Shown here in pieces: positions 43,444-54,425 of a stretch of 64,000 bases of DNA. Source of the stretch: Chondrus crispus (lineage: Eukaryota; Rhodophyta; Florideophyceae; Gigartinales; Gigartinaceae); assembly GCF_000350225.1 (NCBI RefSeq), contig NW_005179243.1, positions 21,679-85,678 on the forward strand. Direction: 5' to 3'. Both the position numbers and the translations under genes were made by a program. Positions within the stretch are counted from its first letter, which is position 1; every line of letters starts with the position of its first letter. Under the pieces are notes generated by a model that saw only the letters and a list, made by a program, of their open reading frames with translations, was not told the DNA's origin and made no database searches.

Positions 43444-45101
43444 CCGGGCGAGTTTGAGACCGAGTATGCAACTCGAATGTTATCCGACCTCGCGCGGTGT
43501 GGGGACATTCACTCCCCTTATGAAAACACTGTCGCGCACTACAGCCACGGGTGGCAGGCTGTATGCAGAGCGACGCACGTTCGGAAGCGTAAGGGAATAA
43601 CGGAAAGCACCCGGTGGATGACCGGAACCGGGGTCCGGGCGCGGCTTGCGCGGTAGAAAAGTAGCACGATAGTCAGAAAAAAAGGGGTAGAATTAAGGGA
43701 AAAACAGCGCTAAGGGAGCGAGTCGCACAGTAGTTAACGTAAGTCTCGCGCGGGGGGGATCGACGCGCGCGGGGAAGGCGGGTGGTATTCTAGGGAGGTA
43801 GATGGCTCGGTCTGTATGGGCGAGCCAGTACCGAGTCGAGGCTACAACCTAGAATCCAGAAACCAAGGTAAAAGACCCGAGGCTTCGTGCATCTTTACTT
43901 TGATGATCGGGTTGACTATATAGTCCCCGTCGCCGTGATGGCGAAGCTAAACTATACGGTAAATTAGAATATCTAGAATATAACGGGTGTAACCCCGAGG
44001 GGACCAAATAGAGCCTCAATAGGGGAGGAAGGGACGACCTGTGTTCACTGGCACGGTCCGGCGGCTAAATACGGGACGCCACGTGTACCCATGGTACACG
44101 TGGTGGCGGTGCGCGCGATTTTTTTGCGGGTTAGGGACAGCTGTTCCGTCATAGTGTACAGTCCACTACACACACGACCTTGTTCATAGAGGGCCTCCTT
44201 CCGCGATCAAGCAGTTAGTGCTCCAAGCAAGGGAGAATCGCCCCCGATCCTCCTTGGAGGACACTGTGGCCGAAACCCGCGCTCAAGGGGCGCCCAGACG
44301 GCTGGCGCGAGAAGACGCGTTGATTTCGCGAAGCCCGCCGCCAACCAAGTGTTCAACACTTGGTTGGCGACCAAGCTGGCTGTGGCAGACAGTCTGCTCT
44401 CATCGAACTCCGTGGGTCTGACCCCGAGCTATCATACCGGCCTGGACGCCGAGAATTTTCTCGCGAATGACAAGCCCTTCGCCGCCACGGCTGGGTGCCC
44501 GTCATTTCCCACAGAGGGATCCTCATTCAACGACAAGGATTCGTTGTTCTACGGAGAGCGGCGGCCGGCCTACAAGGACCATCCCAGGATTCCGAGACCG
44601 CGCGGGGCGTCTCCCGGTTTCGCAGGTCGAGAAGGACCACGGGACATGAAGACACCTTCCCGGAAAATCATCTGCTATACATGCTACAAAGTCGAGGATC
44701 ATATTACCCCCGAATGTAACATGAAGGTGCGCCATGTGTCGCTTGTTCCTCATAATTTTGAGAAGCTCACGGCGGCTCAGAAGGCCGGTGTTCCGGCAGA
44801 CGCGTACTTGAGCGCCGTGGCCCTCCTCAGTTTCGAGGCTAATCGGCTGGTCGCACCCGTCTTGCCGTCGAAGTCTCCATCCACCTCGAAGAAGTCAAGT
44901 TCTCTGACGGCAAGACCGCACCTCCGAAAAACTAGGAGACCTACAGCAGAAAATCGCTCACATTCCATCGCGGGATACCGTGTCACCCCCGCCCCCGAAG
45001 CCAGCGATCCGCGTCTTGGGACGGAGACACGCTCGCCAAGCCAGTCCCTCCAACCCCGGTCCGACGGGCATGGGGACGCTTCGCCGACCGTGGCGTCTTA
45101 A
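43444..45101 (+). pseudogene. gag: Gypsy element P: gag, split by solo LTR C3
   Basis: Gag sequence begins at 43444 (E-F-E-T-E-Y-A-T-R-M-L-S-D-L), is interrupted by a solo LTR at 43530-44170, and resumes at 44171 (L-F-I-E-G-L-L-P after removing one duplication copy). A one-base frame break follows near 44205. The continuing frame gives Q-L-V-L-Q-A-R-E-N-R, then a 250-codon ORF from 44349 with a zinc knuckle C-Y-T-C-x5-H-x4-C at about residue 110. The 5' part is missing, cut by the inverted LTR C fragment. Plus strand, unlike B and A. Confidence 0.75.
43525..44175 (-). mobile_element. Solo LTR of family C (C3) inside gag of element P
   Basis: The LTR itself is 43530-44170 (641 bases), TGTCGCGC to CCACTACA. 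Flanks are AACAC (43525-43529) and CACAC (44171-44175), a 5-base duplication with one mismatch. Gag reading continues on both sides, and no internal region is present, so it arose by recombination between two LTRs. Confidence 0.75.
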
Positions 45102-45648
45102 CAACGGGAGGCATTCCCCAGATTACAGGGCTGTGGAGCCAGCTTCTACACTGTCTCCACGTAATTACATGGTCTACGCAGACCTTGGGCTCACCACCTC
45201 CATCATGGTGCGTCAACTGACCATCCTGGACACTGGTGCCGGCTCCAATTTTTTCCGCGCTGACACCGTGCCCAAAGGATGGGAGAACTTACTCGAACTG
45301 GGGGAAGTCCCCACTATCGCCGACGCGAATGGTCGGCCGTTACGAACAAGCGGGTCCATCAACCTCGTTGTTTGACTAGCAACTCGCACCATGAAATGCA
45401 ATTTCATAGCGTGCGAGCGCCTAACAGCTGCAGGCATCCTGGGCTGTGACTTTAACGACAAATTTGTCGAGGCCATCTATCCACGTCGGAAGGTGGTAGA
45501 GCTCGATGATGGGACAAAAGTCCCCATCGTGAGAAAACCGGCCACTCGTCGAGCCGTCGCGCCTCCGCTTCCCTCGGAACAGGAGTATGACAACGACCCG
45601 GGTCGAGTCTCCCCGAAACTCAAGGTTTCTCGTCCCGTCCTCTTATAG
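44980..45648 (+). pseudogene. Gypsy element P: aspartic protease
   Basis: The active-site block I-L-D-T-G-A-G-S-N-F-F is in the frame ending at 45375; after a stop (TGA, 45373-45375) the same frame continues from 45391 with E-R-L-T-A-A-G-I-L-G-C-D-F, the second conserved protease block. The stop lies between the two halves, so the enzyme is inactive unless read through. Confidence 0.75.
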
Positions 45649-45666
45649 CCCGGTACACAAGTCTGG

Positions 45667-46316
45667 GTGCCAGTGACCAGCGGTCGCACGCGTCTTTCCG
45701 TCTGCGGTCCAACCCGCAGCTATATGCGGCACATCGCGTCTCCCTATCAAATGGAGTCGCGCAGATCACCGCCCTTCGAGAGTTCAAGGTCTTGGTGGCC
45801 AACTCCGCAACGGCCCCCAAGCGCCTCTCGAAGAATCAGGTGCTGGGGTACGTTACCCCCCATCCGCGTGCAATGATACGCACTGCGATTCCTCTCAACG
45901 CCCCCCTGGGGGGGGATTTACAGAAGGGGACGAGCCCGAATCCGAGAAGGGGGAGAAGTCACCCCCTGCTCCGTTGGAGGAAGACCCTCAAGGTATTGAC
46001 CTTGTCTCCCTTCGACACCTGCCGCCGCATTTCCGCACAAGGGTGCGTGACATGCTTACGCCGTACTCCAGTATGTGAAGTGGGGACCTCGGAGAGGTCC
46101 GGGCGACTCAGCACCGGATCGAACTCAACCCCGGCTCGGAGCCGTTTCGATGTCAGCCATATCGTGCTGGACCCTGGTCCCGACAAACCGAACAAGACGC
46201 CGTGGATGGGATCATCTCCCGATCACAATCAGATTGGGCGTCCCCGCTGGTTCTCGTAGCCAAACCAGATGAATCCCTCTGTTTCTGCGTCGATTACCGA
46301 CGCTTGAATGCGATGA
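45667..46316 (+). pseudogene. Gypsy element P: N-terminal reverse transcriptase, decayed
   Basis: Coding is scattered over frames: protease-RT linker in one, then E-L-N-P-G-S-E-P and D-W-A-S-P-L-V-L-V, ending F-C-V-D-Y-R-R-L-N-A-M exactly at the solo LTR boundary. Several frameshifts are needed to follow the protein. Confidence 0.7.
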
Positions 46317-46985
46317 TGTAGCATAAACAACCTCACGGAGAAGGGTATTTGCTCACAGCTCGACGGAGACCCCGGATCGGCGGAAGACGGGCAAAAGAAA
46401 CACCACCGGCTATGGGAACCGGACGAGCCCGGGTAGCGTGGTAGAGCGGGATCGGAGGTGGTCGCGCGTGCATATGAGCGGATCGACGCCTCGACGCCCC
46501 GGCGCAGTACTGGGTAACGGTCCAGTACCATCGGGCGGAGGCGGATCCGGCTCGCCGCGCGCGACCACTACCCGCGGGGCTCCGTAGTAGGCAGACGCGA
46601 ACGTCGCTCGGGTAGTCTGGAAAAAGCCGGCGGAACCTAGGTGGTAGGCTCTGGACAAGCCCGTGCTTGTCCTCTCTCCTCCGCCGTCGGTCGGCTCATA
46701 TTTAATATACAAACCTCTATAATAACACTACAATACCGAGGTACTGTAGTGGTCTACTGTAGTGCAGGTCGTCCTGCACTGTACGGTGTCAGCATCGGTG
46801 CTGACAGTACACGTGGTACCCGTGTGTGCGCGCGCTTCGTACGCGCCTGGTACATGTGTGCAGGTGTGCCGTGGGGCACACGTGGGCACGCGTGGTGGTA
46901 CTGTAGAGCGTGGGGCTGTACAGCAACTAAATCAATCTGAATCTAATCTAATGTAAATCCCCCAGGGGGGTTATGCGACAGATGA
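46312..46985 (-). mobile_element. Solo LTR of family B inside the RT gene of element P
   Basis: The LTR is 46317-46980 (664 bases), TGTAGCAT to ATGCGACA. GATGA stands at 46312-46316 and again at 46981-46985, a perfect 5-base target duplication. RT reads R-R-L-N-A-M before it and T-V-R-D-T-Y-P-I-P-R-M after it, so the insertion site is certain. It contains GTACACGTG-type sites near 46810 and a TATTTAATATAC block near 46698. Confidence 0.92.
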
Positions 46986-48333
46986 CAGTCCGGGATACTT
47001 ACCCAATTCCTCGTATGGACGAGTGTCTGGACTCGCTCGGCAAAGCGATCGTGTTCACAACTCTAGATTGTAACTCGAGTTATTGGCAAATCCCCGTCGC
47101 GGAAGAAGATCGTCCGAAAACCACGTTCACGTGTCACGCCGGTACCTATCAATTTAACCGAATGCCGTTCGGGTGAACGAACGCGCCCGCCACCTTCCAA
47201 CGGATGTAGGACACATTCCACTCTCCGGATACCGATGGAAGAGCTGCCTCATCTACTTGGATGACATTATCATATTTTCGAAGGATCATGAAACTCATCT
47301 GAAGGATGTCGAGGTAATTCTCTCTGCTCTACAACAAGAGGAGCTATCACTGAAGTTGAACAAGTGTAAATTCTCTAAGGACTCCGTGGAGTACCTGGGT
47401 CACATCATTCGACCCGGGGAACTTCATTTCCACCCGAAGAATGTCTTGGCGTTGGCCGAGGCCAAGCCGCCACGAACCCAGACCGAGCTTCGCTCATTTT
47501 TGGGTATGTGTAACGTGTACCGACGTTTCGTCGACCACTTCGCCCAGATGTCGGCGCCCATGACGTCCATGCTCAAGAAGGTGGAGCCCGACCGGCTCCC
47601 CGAACTGGACGAAGAACGCAGGTCTGCCTTCGAAGCCCTGAAGACTTGCCTGATTTCCCCGCCGATATTGCGACTACCGTGGCTGGGGCTACGGTATTCC
47701 CTCGACACGGACGCGTCTGACGCCCAAATCGGTTGCACGCTATTAAAGAAACACGATGATGGTAACAGATATCCCATCGGGTTCTGGTCTCGGACGCTCT
47801 CGTTGGCGGAAAGGAATTACTCCACGACGGAGAAAGAATGTTTGGCCATTGTATGGGCCATTCAGGCGCTGCGTCCTTACTTGGGACGCGAGCGATTCAC
47901 AGTTAACACCGATCATCATTCCCTCCGTTGGTTAATGAATCTCACCGACGCAAGCCGGCGTTTAGCACGGTGGCGTTTACGCCTAGCCGAGTTCAACTTC
48001 GACGTCACGTACGTGAAGGGCATCAAGAATTGTCTCGCCAACGCCCTTAGTCGAATACCGGCTACAGGGGGCACAACCGTCCCTATCGACGAAGAAATAC
48101 CGTGCTTCTCCGTTTTGGAGTTTCACGAAGACAAACCGGAAGTGGAATCCGAGGAGTGGGACGACGACATTCAAGACGGATGCTTCGCCCTCGCAACCCG
48201 GCTTCCAAGGCCGCAATTACACACGACGAGATTGTACTCACTCAACACTCCGACCCGTTCTGTAAGGAGATCACTTGTCATCTTCAGGAGGGGGAGGGAG
48301 TGGCCCAAATTCGCCTTTTCAAGTTCTTCATGA
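46981..48333 (+). pseudogene. Gypsy element P: reverse transcriptase and RNase H
   Basis: Resumes with T-V-R-D-T-Y-P-I-P-R-M-D-E-C and L-D-C-N-S-S-Y-W-Q-I-P-V. Stops occur at 47174 and about 47207, then a frame change leads into the long ORF at 47173-48333. That ORF has Y-L-D-D-I-I-I-F (polymerase active site), S-F-L-G-M-C-N-V-Y-R-R-F, RNase H D-T-D-A-S-D and N-T-D-H-H-S-L-R-W, and the tether before integrase. It is the best preserved part of P. Confidence 0.85.
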
Positions 48334-49060
48334 ACAAGAAAAGGGTATTTTGTCGGAAAGCGCACCTTGATGGCGTTGAGTAGATCGTCGTACCAAGCAC
48401 TCTGCGCGAGTGAGTGATGTATCTGGCCCATTACCCCGCCGCCTCGGGGCATCCCAGACGAAGGCGTCTGTCCTACACGTTAAGACAACGATACTACTGC
48501 CCGAGCATGTTGGTAGACGCATACGCCACCGTCCGAAGGTGCTCCGACTGTGCGAAAGCTCGCATTAAATTGCGCAAACACAACGCTAAGCTGAAAACGT
48601 TCCCTCCGATGGGACATTTGGAGTTTATCACCATTGACATCTTAGGCGAACTCTCCAGAACTCCAAGAGGTAATCGATACCTCTTGGTAATATCGGATCG
48701 TTACTCAAAGCTGACCCGAACGGTGCCGCTGAAGAGAATAACCGCCGAGACCGTTTCTCAGGCGTTTGTCACCCACTTGGTCTTCGTATACGGAGCCTCA
48801 GTGAAGCTACTCTCCGACAACGGGAGTTAACTCAAATCAAAGATTTTCCTTGCCGTGTGCAAAATTCTCCGCGCCAAAAGCGTGTTCACCACAGCGTATC
48901 ACTTTCAAGCTAATAAACAAGTGGAGAGATTCAACCGCACCCTGGTATCCTCCCTACGGCACTACTAAGCTGACAACCAACGTGACGGGGATCAGTTTAC
49001 GGACGCGCTAACTTACGATTACAACTGTACCGTGAACCGCATCATGCTGTTCACGGTAAA
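48334..49060 (+). pseudogene. Gypsy element P: integrase, truncated
   Basis: Zinc region with H-Y-P-A-A-S-G-H and C-S-D-C, then T-I-D-I-L-G (first D), L-L-S-D-N-G (second D) and V-E-R-F-N-R-T (E). A stop follows L-S-D-N-G-S at about 48827 and another at about 48966, both in the integrase frame. Homology ends at about 49060, where the 3' region of B2 begins. No chromodomain or 3' LTR remains. Confidence 0.8.
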
Positions 49061-49301
49061 AGAGGGCTATTGGCTTCTTCGCGCACTCTGTCGTCCGGCT
49101 CAGGTCACATTGGCCCTAACGGAGATCGCTCCCTATTCAGACAGTCCGTACGCTCTGGTTCCTTCGTGTGGCGTCCGTGGCGTGCGGGAGTCAAATACGG
49201 CTTGGCTTCCGAACGTCCCCTTGGTCTCTAACCGCAGGGGACTAATTTAACCGTTACGGAGCGGTTGAATGTAGCCGAACGAGACAGTGGAGGGCCCGTC
49301 C
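49061..49301 (-). other. B2 3' region, truncated
   Basis: Resembles the segment beside B1 pol: the CGTACG/GGTTC block, the hairpin AGTCAA/TTGGCT at 49189-49207, an AACCG...CGGTT inverted repeat, and the purine tract on the minus strand. So B2 also had an extended 3' region, but it is cut at about 49060 and carries no LTR or antisense ORF. Confidence 0.6.
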
Positions 49302-52300
49302 TTAAGCGTGAACGTCTGCGTTCACGTCCGAGGTGAGGTCCCTGCCGGTACGCCTCCGGAGGCGTTGGGCGTAACGAGACACCAACTCCTGTGTGACGTG
49401 AGTCCGTGCGGTCCAGGTGGCCGTGTCATAATCCGCCCACTTGATGAGAAACTCCGTATTCGCGTCCTCCATGGCCGGATGCCGGAGTGGTCGCTCGACA
49501 GCGTACTGCGTGCGCTCGGTCGGTAAGGTCACCCGGCGTTGTTTTACTCGTTCGTGGCGCGTCCGTCGGCGGTGGCGCGTACACGCAGCGGTCTGCGGAG
49601 ATGCGTTCGGTGACCCCATCACGATCGATCGTGATGGTTCGCTTGTCATTCGCGAGAACGCGGTATGGACAAACGGCGGGCGACGCCAGTTTGTTAGACG
49701 TCTTGGCCCCATCGGCGGGGTTCAGGTAGACGTAATTACGCGGCTTGAGACGCGCGTGGATCCGCCTGACGCGCTTATCGAAGTCGCGCTTGTACCGAGC
49801 CTGCGTCTGGCGCAGGCTCGCGTAGGCCTTCTTCATCGTGTCGTCCAACGTCCTGAGGAACTCAGCCCGCTGACTCCTCCTATCGGAAGGGGGCGCGTCA
49901 CTGTCGGCTTTACGGAGAGAGAACTTGGGCGGTGGTCGGCTGGGGACGAGCTCGAAGGGCGTCGTGCGCGTGGTACGATGTACGTGGTAGTTATACGCAT
50001 ACGTGAGCGGCCCCACGTACACATCCCAGTCTTCCTGATTCTCGCCGACGTAATTGCATAGCATCGAACCGATCGTCCGGTTGTATCGCTCGACTTGCCC
50101 GTTCGTCTGGGGGTGGTACGCCGAGGTGTACAAGTTCGTCATCCCCAGGAAACGGCACGTGCTGTGGAGGAACTTCGCGTTAAACTGCGGTCCGTTATCC
50201 GACAGTAGCGAGCGTGGGACGCCATATTTAAAGACCCACGCATCGCAGAATGCGACGGCGACGGTGTACGCGGTTACGGTCCGCAGTGTCATTACTTGAG
50301 TCAGCTTTGTGAAACGGTCCGTAATAACGAGGAGGAACTGTTTTCCTGCCTTCATCTTCTGGAGCGGACCCAAAATGTCAATGGCGAGGCTCTCGAGCGG
50401 CCGAGTTGCTGGGAACAATCTCCAACGATTGAGGTGTTTCCGCAACTTGACCCGGTTCATCGCGCAGGTCCGATACCCTCGCCCCGTAGCTGCGACATCT
50501 GCGGCGAGATGGGGCCAGTAGTACTCCCGACAGAGCGCGAAGTACATACGGTTCTGGCCCGGGTGCCCCGCGATGGTCGGCGCGTGGCAGAGCTGAAGCA
50601 GCCGAGCTTGCAGCGTTCGAGGCACCACGATCTGCACGAGGTCAGGGTCCAAGGGGTGTCTCCGTTTGAGCATCCCGTGGTGGTCCTCGAAGAACGCGGA
50701 GTCCCGGGACTCTGACTGTCGTGCCAGTACGGTCTGGCAGAAGTCATCCACGCGTTGCTCTTCGGCTATCTCCTCTAACGTAAGAGGGGCCAGAAGGTCG
50801 TCCTGCGGAGGGGCGACCGCGGAGGCGGGCGCGCCAACTTCGGGTTGTTCGGCGCGCTCGATGTCGACGGCGTCGAAGTCCTCGTTCTTCTCCCAGAACG
50901 ACGTGGGTCCTTCGAGAGCGGGGGCCTCGTCGTCGTCCCCGGCTCGTCCCGCGTCCGGACGCGCGACCTTCTTCGCGATCCGGCTTCGTTCCTTGTCGTC
51001 ACGATGACATGAACGGCATTGTGATCGCAACTCGCGGTACAGACGTGGTCCGCGAGCTCGTCCGACACGTCACGGACGGTTGTGCCGGCGTCGAAGGTGG
51101 GAATGACGTCATCCACCTCGACGACCGGGCGAGGGTCATCGACGACCCTTGGCGAAACGAGGCGTGACAGGGTGTCCGGAACCTGAAGCACGCGCCCGGG
51201 GCGGTACTGGATGGTGAAGTCTTATGCCGCCAAACGTGACCGCCACCGGGTAAGTCTTCCGAAGCTCTCCGTGAGCGACATGAGCCATCGGAGGGCGTCA
51301 TGATCCGTCCGGACGGTGAACTTGGTACCTTCAACGTACGGACGAAGTGTGCGGACGGCCCACACTACGGCGAAGCACTCGCGCTTCGTAGCGCTGTAGT
51401 TGTGCTCACTGTCGGAAAGTGAGTACGACCAATACCCCACCGGGCGCCAGTCGTTGGCGCCTTCGTGTTCCTGGAGCAACGCACAGCCCAGTTTATAAGC
51501 ACTAGCATCGGTGTAGATCATATACGGCTGACCGTATCGCGGCAATGCTAGGATCAGCGGGGAAATCATCCGCTCCCTCAACGCTTCGAATGCTTTGAAG
51601 TTGCGGCTCCGTCGGGTTTTCGGAGTCGGGGTCTGCGTCTTTACGCGTCATGTCCGTTAATGGACGCCCAATTTTCGCGAACCTCTTCACGAAACGGAGG
51701 TAGACGTTGCACGCCCCGAGGAACGACCTCACCTGCGTCAAGGTCCTCGGGAACGTGAACGTTCTGAAGGCGTCCGCCGCCGCTTCGGCGACGCTCAGCT
51801 TACCTGGGGAAATGACGTGCCCCAGGTAGTGCACCTTTGGTTGAAAGAAGCTACACTTCTTGAGCTTGAGGGAGATTCCGGCGCTCCTCAACAAGCTCCA
51901 GACAGTGTCGAGATGCTTTGCGTGTACGGGAGAACACGATGACATCATCCAGGTAGACGAGGCATATCTGCTATCGGACGCCAGATAGGATGATGTCGAG
52001 GGCACGTTGGAAGCTGGCCGGTGCCCCTTTTCGCCCGAACAGCATACGCAAATGGCGAAACGTTCCCATATGCGTAGTGAACGTGGTCTTGTCCCGGTCT
52101 TCCGGAGCGACGGGGATCTGCCAATAACCGGAATTGCAGTCCAACGTCGTGAAGACGGCTGCATCTCCGAGTGAATCGATGCAGTCGCGCATCCGGGGCA
52201 GCGGATACGAATCCCCTGCCGTCTTCGCATTGGTTGAGACGCCAGTAGTCCACGCAGAACTGAAGAGAGCCATCTTTCTTCGGTACGAGCACCACGGAAG

Positions 52301-52568
52301 ACGCCCACTCGGTGCTGGCGGGTTCGATTACCCCTACGTTCAACATTTTGTTGACTTCCTTGGCAACCATCTCACGCATGGCCGGCCCCTTTCGGTAGAG
52401 CATTGAACGTATCGGCTTCGTACCCGGTTCGAGGGGGATGCGGTGTTCGGTCGCTCGGATCGTTCCGAGTGCACCGCTCCACAGACTCGAGTTCTTACGG
52501 AGCATCTCGAGTACGTGGCCCCGGAGCTTGTTATCATCGATGTATGACAAGTCAATTCTTTTTCCCAA
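49302..52568 (-). pseudogene. pol: Chromovirus B2 pol: RT, RNase H, integrase, chromodomain
   Basis: Closely related to B1 pol. RT begins near 52568 and breaks frame near 52230; a UAG near 51967 stands just before Q-I-C-L-V-Y-L-D-D, and further shifts come after YLDD and near 51590. RNase H is in the ORF 51222-51581 (Y-T-D-A-S-A-Y, R-T-D-H-D-A-L-R-W). Integrase is a long clean stretch in the ORF 49426-51030, with A-I-D-I-L-G, L-S-D-N-G-P-Q-F and G-Q-V-E-R-Y. The zinc site reads G-Y-R-T-C where B1 has G-C-R-T-C, losing one zinc ligand. The chromodomain lies in another frame (49302-49712: A-V-E-x-P-L, E-F-L-I-K-W-A-D-Y-D). The product cannot be made as it stands. Confidence 0.92.
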
Positions 52569-53950
52569 TCCTCTGGCGGATTTTCGGGATCCTTTTTAGA
52601 GGCGGGTGCAGTGCCCCCTTCCGGCGGCGGGCACTTCGCCGGTCGGACGTCCGTACCGGCTCCTCTCTCCTCAACGGTTGCCCCCTGGGCGGAGCCTGGT
52701 CGACCAGCTCCTGCCGTTCCGACTTGATCGGTCAAGTCGGTGAGGTGTAGCGCGTGCGCGATCCCCTCGGCGACGCGACGTGCGGGCGTCAAGATTGCGA
52801 GGGGGTTGCGCTTCGCGTATCCCACGACGGTGTGCTTCGGAAGCCGCCTTTCCCGTCGCGAAAAGTTCGTGACGATGACGTCGAAGGTCTGATTCGGCAA
52901 GACCTCTGCGACGCCATTCGTGAGCCTCAATCCATATCGGTGTTGGAGTGACGGCTTCGGATCCATGAACACGAGGCTCCTCCCCGCGGTGGTAACGCGC
53001 ACTCGGGCTTGCGACCGCGCGGGGATGGTAATCCAGCGGGCGATACGGATCGCCTGCGGGGCTTCGTCGCGTGGGTCAGCCCAGTTTGTCTGACGTCCGT
53101 GCCGTCTGGTTGGGACAGTCGGCTCCCCCTTCCCGTCGACGATGGCAACGGAGCCACCTTGGTGGAGCTCCAACCGTTGAGATTCAATATCGATACGTCG
53201 TACTTGTGTATTGATGAAGGCCGTGCCAAAAAGGACTGGGACGGCGAGCTGGTCCGCCACGACGAACGGAATTTGGAACGCCGTGTTCCTCAGCCGCACG
53301 GACAGACGTACGACGGACGAGAGCTTGAGCGGATTGCTATTCGCGCCTGCCAATCGTGGCAGTAGCGCGTCGCGGATGACGTACCGCGACCAATCGGGAG
53401 GAAGGTCGGCCTCCCTCACCAGATTGTACCCCGAGCACGTATCAACGGCGATCGTACGGGGCTTGAAGGCATTTACCTCCGTGGCTATCGAGCCGAGGAT
53501 GTTGTAAATCTTCGGCGTCATAAGGCAAATGACGCCGTCGACCACTTTCAGCGTGCCCGGCTCGGCGAGATCGTTCCGCCTGGGATACCGGCGCCGGTTC
53601 CGACTTCTCTTCGGCGTCCTTCGGCCTTGGTCGCGGGGCGCCCTTCGGTCGGTCGCGTCCCCGCGACAGGTCGCGTTCGTACGCGGCTTGATTTCTTCTG
53701 GCGTCCCCAGGTCCCCCTGGGTCTGGCCGCCGGAGCGTTCGATGCGCTTCTTGTTAGGCACTTTGCTCACGGTTGCCACAGTGCCTTCCTCTGTGTGCGC
53801 CGGGCTCACGGTTTCCTCGGCGTTTTCGTCATTTCGCACCGAGCTTACGGTGTCTCGGTGCGCTTTTGCGGGGTCGAGGGGAATATTATTGGTAAACATT
53901 CCCCTCCTCCGCCGGGGATAACTAGCGGCGGGTCTAGGTTGGTGTGACAA
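52340..53950 (-). CDS. Chromovirus B2 protease region
   Basis: An open frame of 536 codons. Residues 1-130 are basic and low-complexity. The aspartic protease core is A-V-D-T-C-S-G-Y-N-L-V near residue 170, followed by V-L-F-G-T-A-F-I-N and a linker towards RT. D-T-C-S replaces the usual D-T-G, which would be unusual for a working enzyme. Coding agrees with B1 up to D-W-E-K-E near 52558. There one base is missing from an A run compared with B1, so the last 70 residues of this ORF are out of frame and RT continues in the frame ending at 51945. It may have been translated as part of gag-pro-pol. Confidence 0.75.
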   Translation of the reverse strand: MSHQPRPAASYPRRRRGMFTNNIPLDPAKAHRDTVSSVRNDENAEETVSPAHTEEGTVATVSKVPNKKRIERSGGQTQGDLGTPEEIKPRTNATCRGDATDRRAPRDQGRRTPKRSRNRRRYPRRNDLAEPGTLKVVDGVICLMTPKIYNILGSIATEVNAFKPRTIAVDTCSGYNLVREADLPPDWSRYVIRDALLPRLAGANSNPLKLSSVVRLSVRLRNTAFQIPFVVADQLAVPVLFGTAFINTQVRRIDIESQRLELHQGGSVAIVDGKGEPTVPTRRHGRQTNWADPRDEAPQAIRIARWITIPARSQARVRVTTAGRSLVFMDPKPSLQHRYGLRLTNGVAEVLPNQTFDVIVTNFSRRERRLPKHTVVGYAKRNPLAILTPARRVAEGIAHALHLTDLTDQVGTAGAGRPGSAQGATVEERGAGTDVRPAKCPPPEGGTAPASKKDPENPPEDWEKELTCHTSMITSSGATYSRCSVRTRVCGAVHSERSERPNTASPSNRVRSRYVQCSTERGRPCVRWLPRKSTKC

Positions 53951-54425
53951 GATGGTTCACGCGACCGCGCTAACGTAACCGTCTTTACGGGGGTTTCGAA
54001 CTACCTGAGCTGTCAGTGCCATTTGCTCGGCTATCGTTTGCTAACGCGTCGACGGGCCCCTGGCCGCGCGGATGGGGACGGTTTCCGTACCCCGGCTGGG
54101 CATCTTCTACGAAGTAATTGGATACTTTTTGGCCTTGGATTGCAGCGTCCGGCCGTTGCAATATTAGAGGGGCGGAGAGAACGGGCTTTCCTCCGCCTCC
54201 TTCCGTAGGCTGGGGGTGCGTTTCCCCAGCCCAATCCTGGACGTACATGATGGCGTTCTGTACCCCATGGGGCAACGGGGGTCGGCCCCGTTCGGCTCGC
54301 CCATCTCGACGGGGATATGGCGTATTCATCCGACGAGGGTCACGTCGATCGCTTTAATCGGTCCCCGAGTATCGGTAACCGCCTTCACGAGGGGCAAAAC
54401 GGACGCCCCCACCCGATCGACTCGG
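53951..54425 (-). other. B2 gag-protease junction
   Basis: About 475 bases between the gag stop and the protease ORF. A minus ORF of 114 codons (53985-54329, rich in P, G and R) spans most of it in another frame and may be the C-terminal part of gag after a frameshift. No domain was recognised. Confidence 0.4.
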
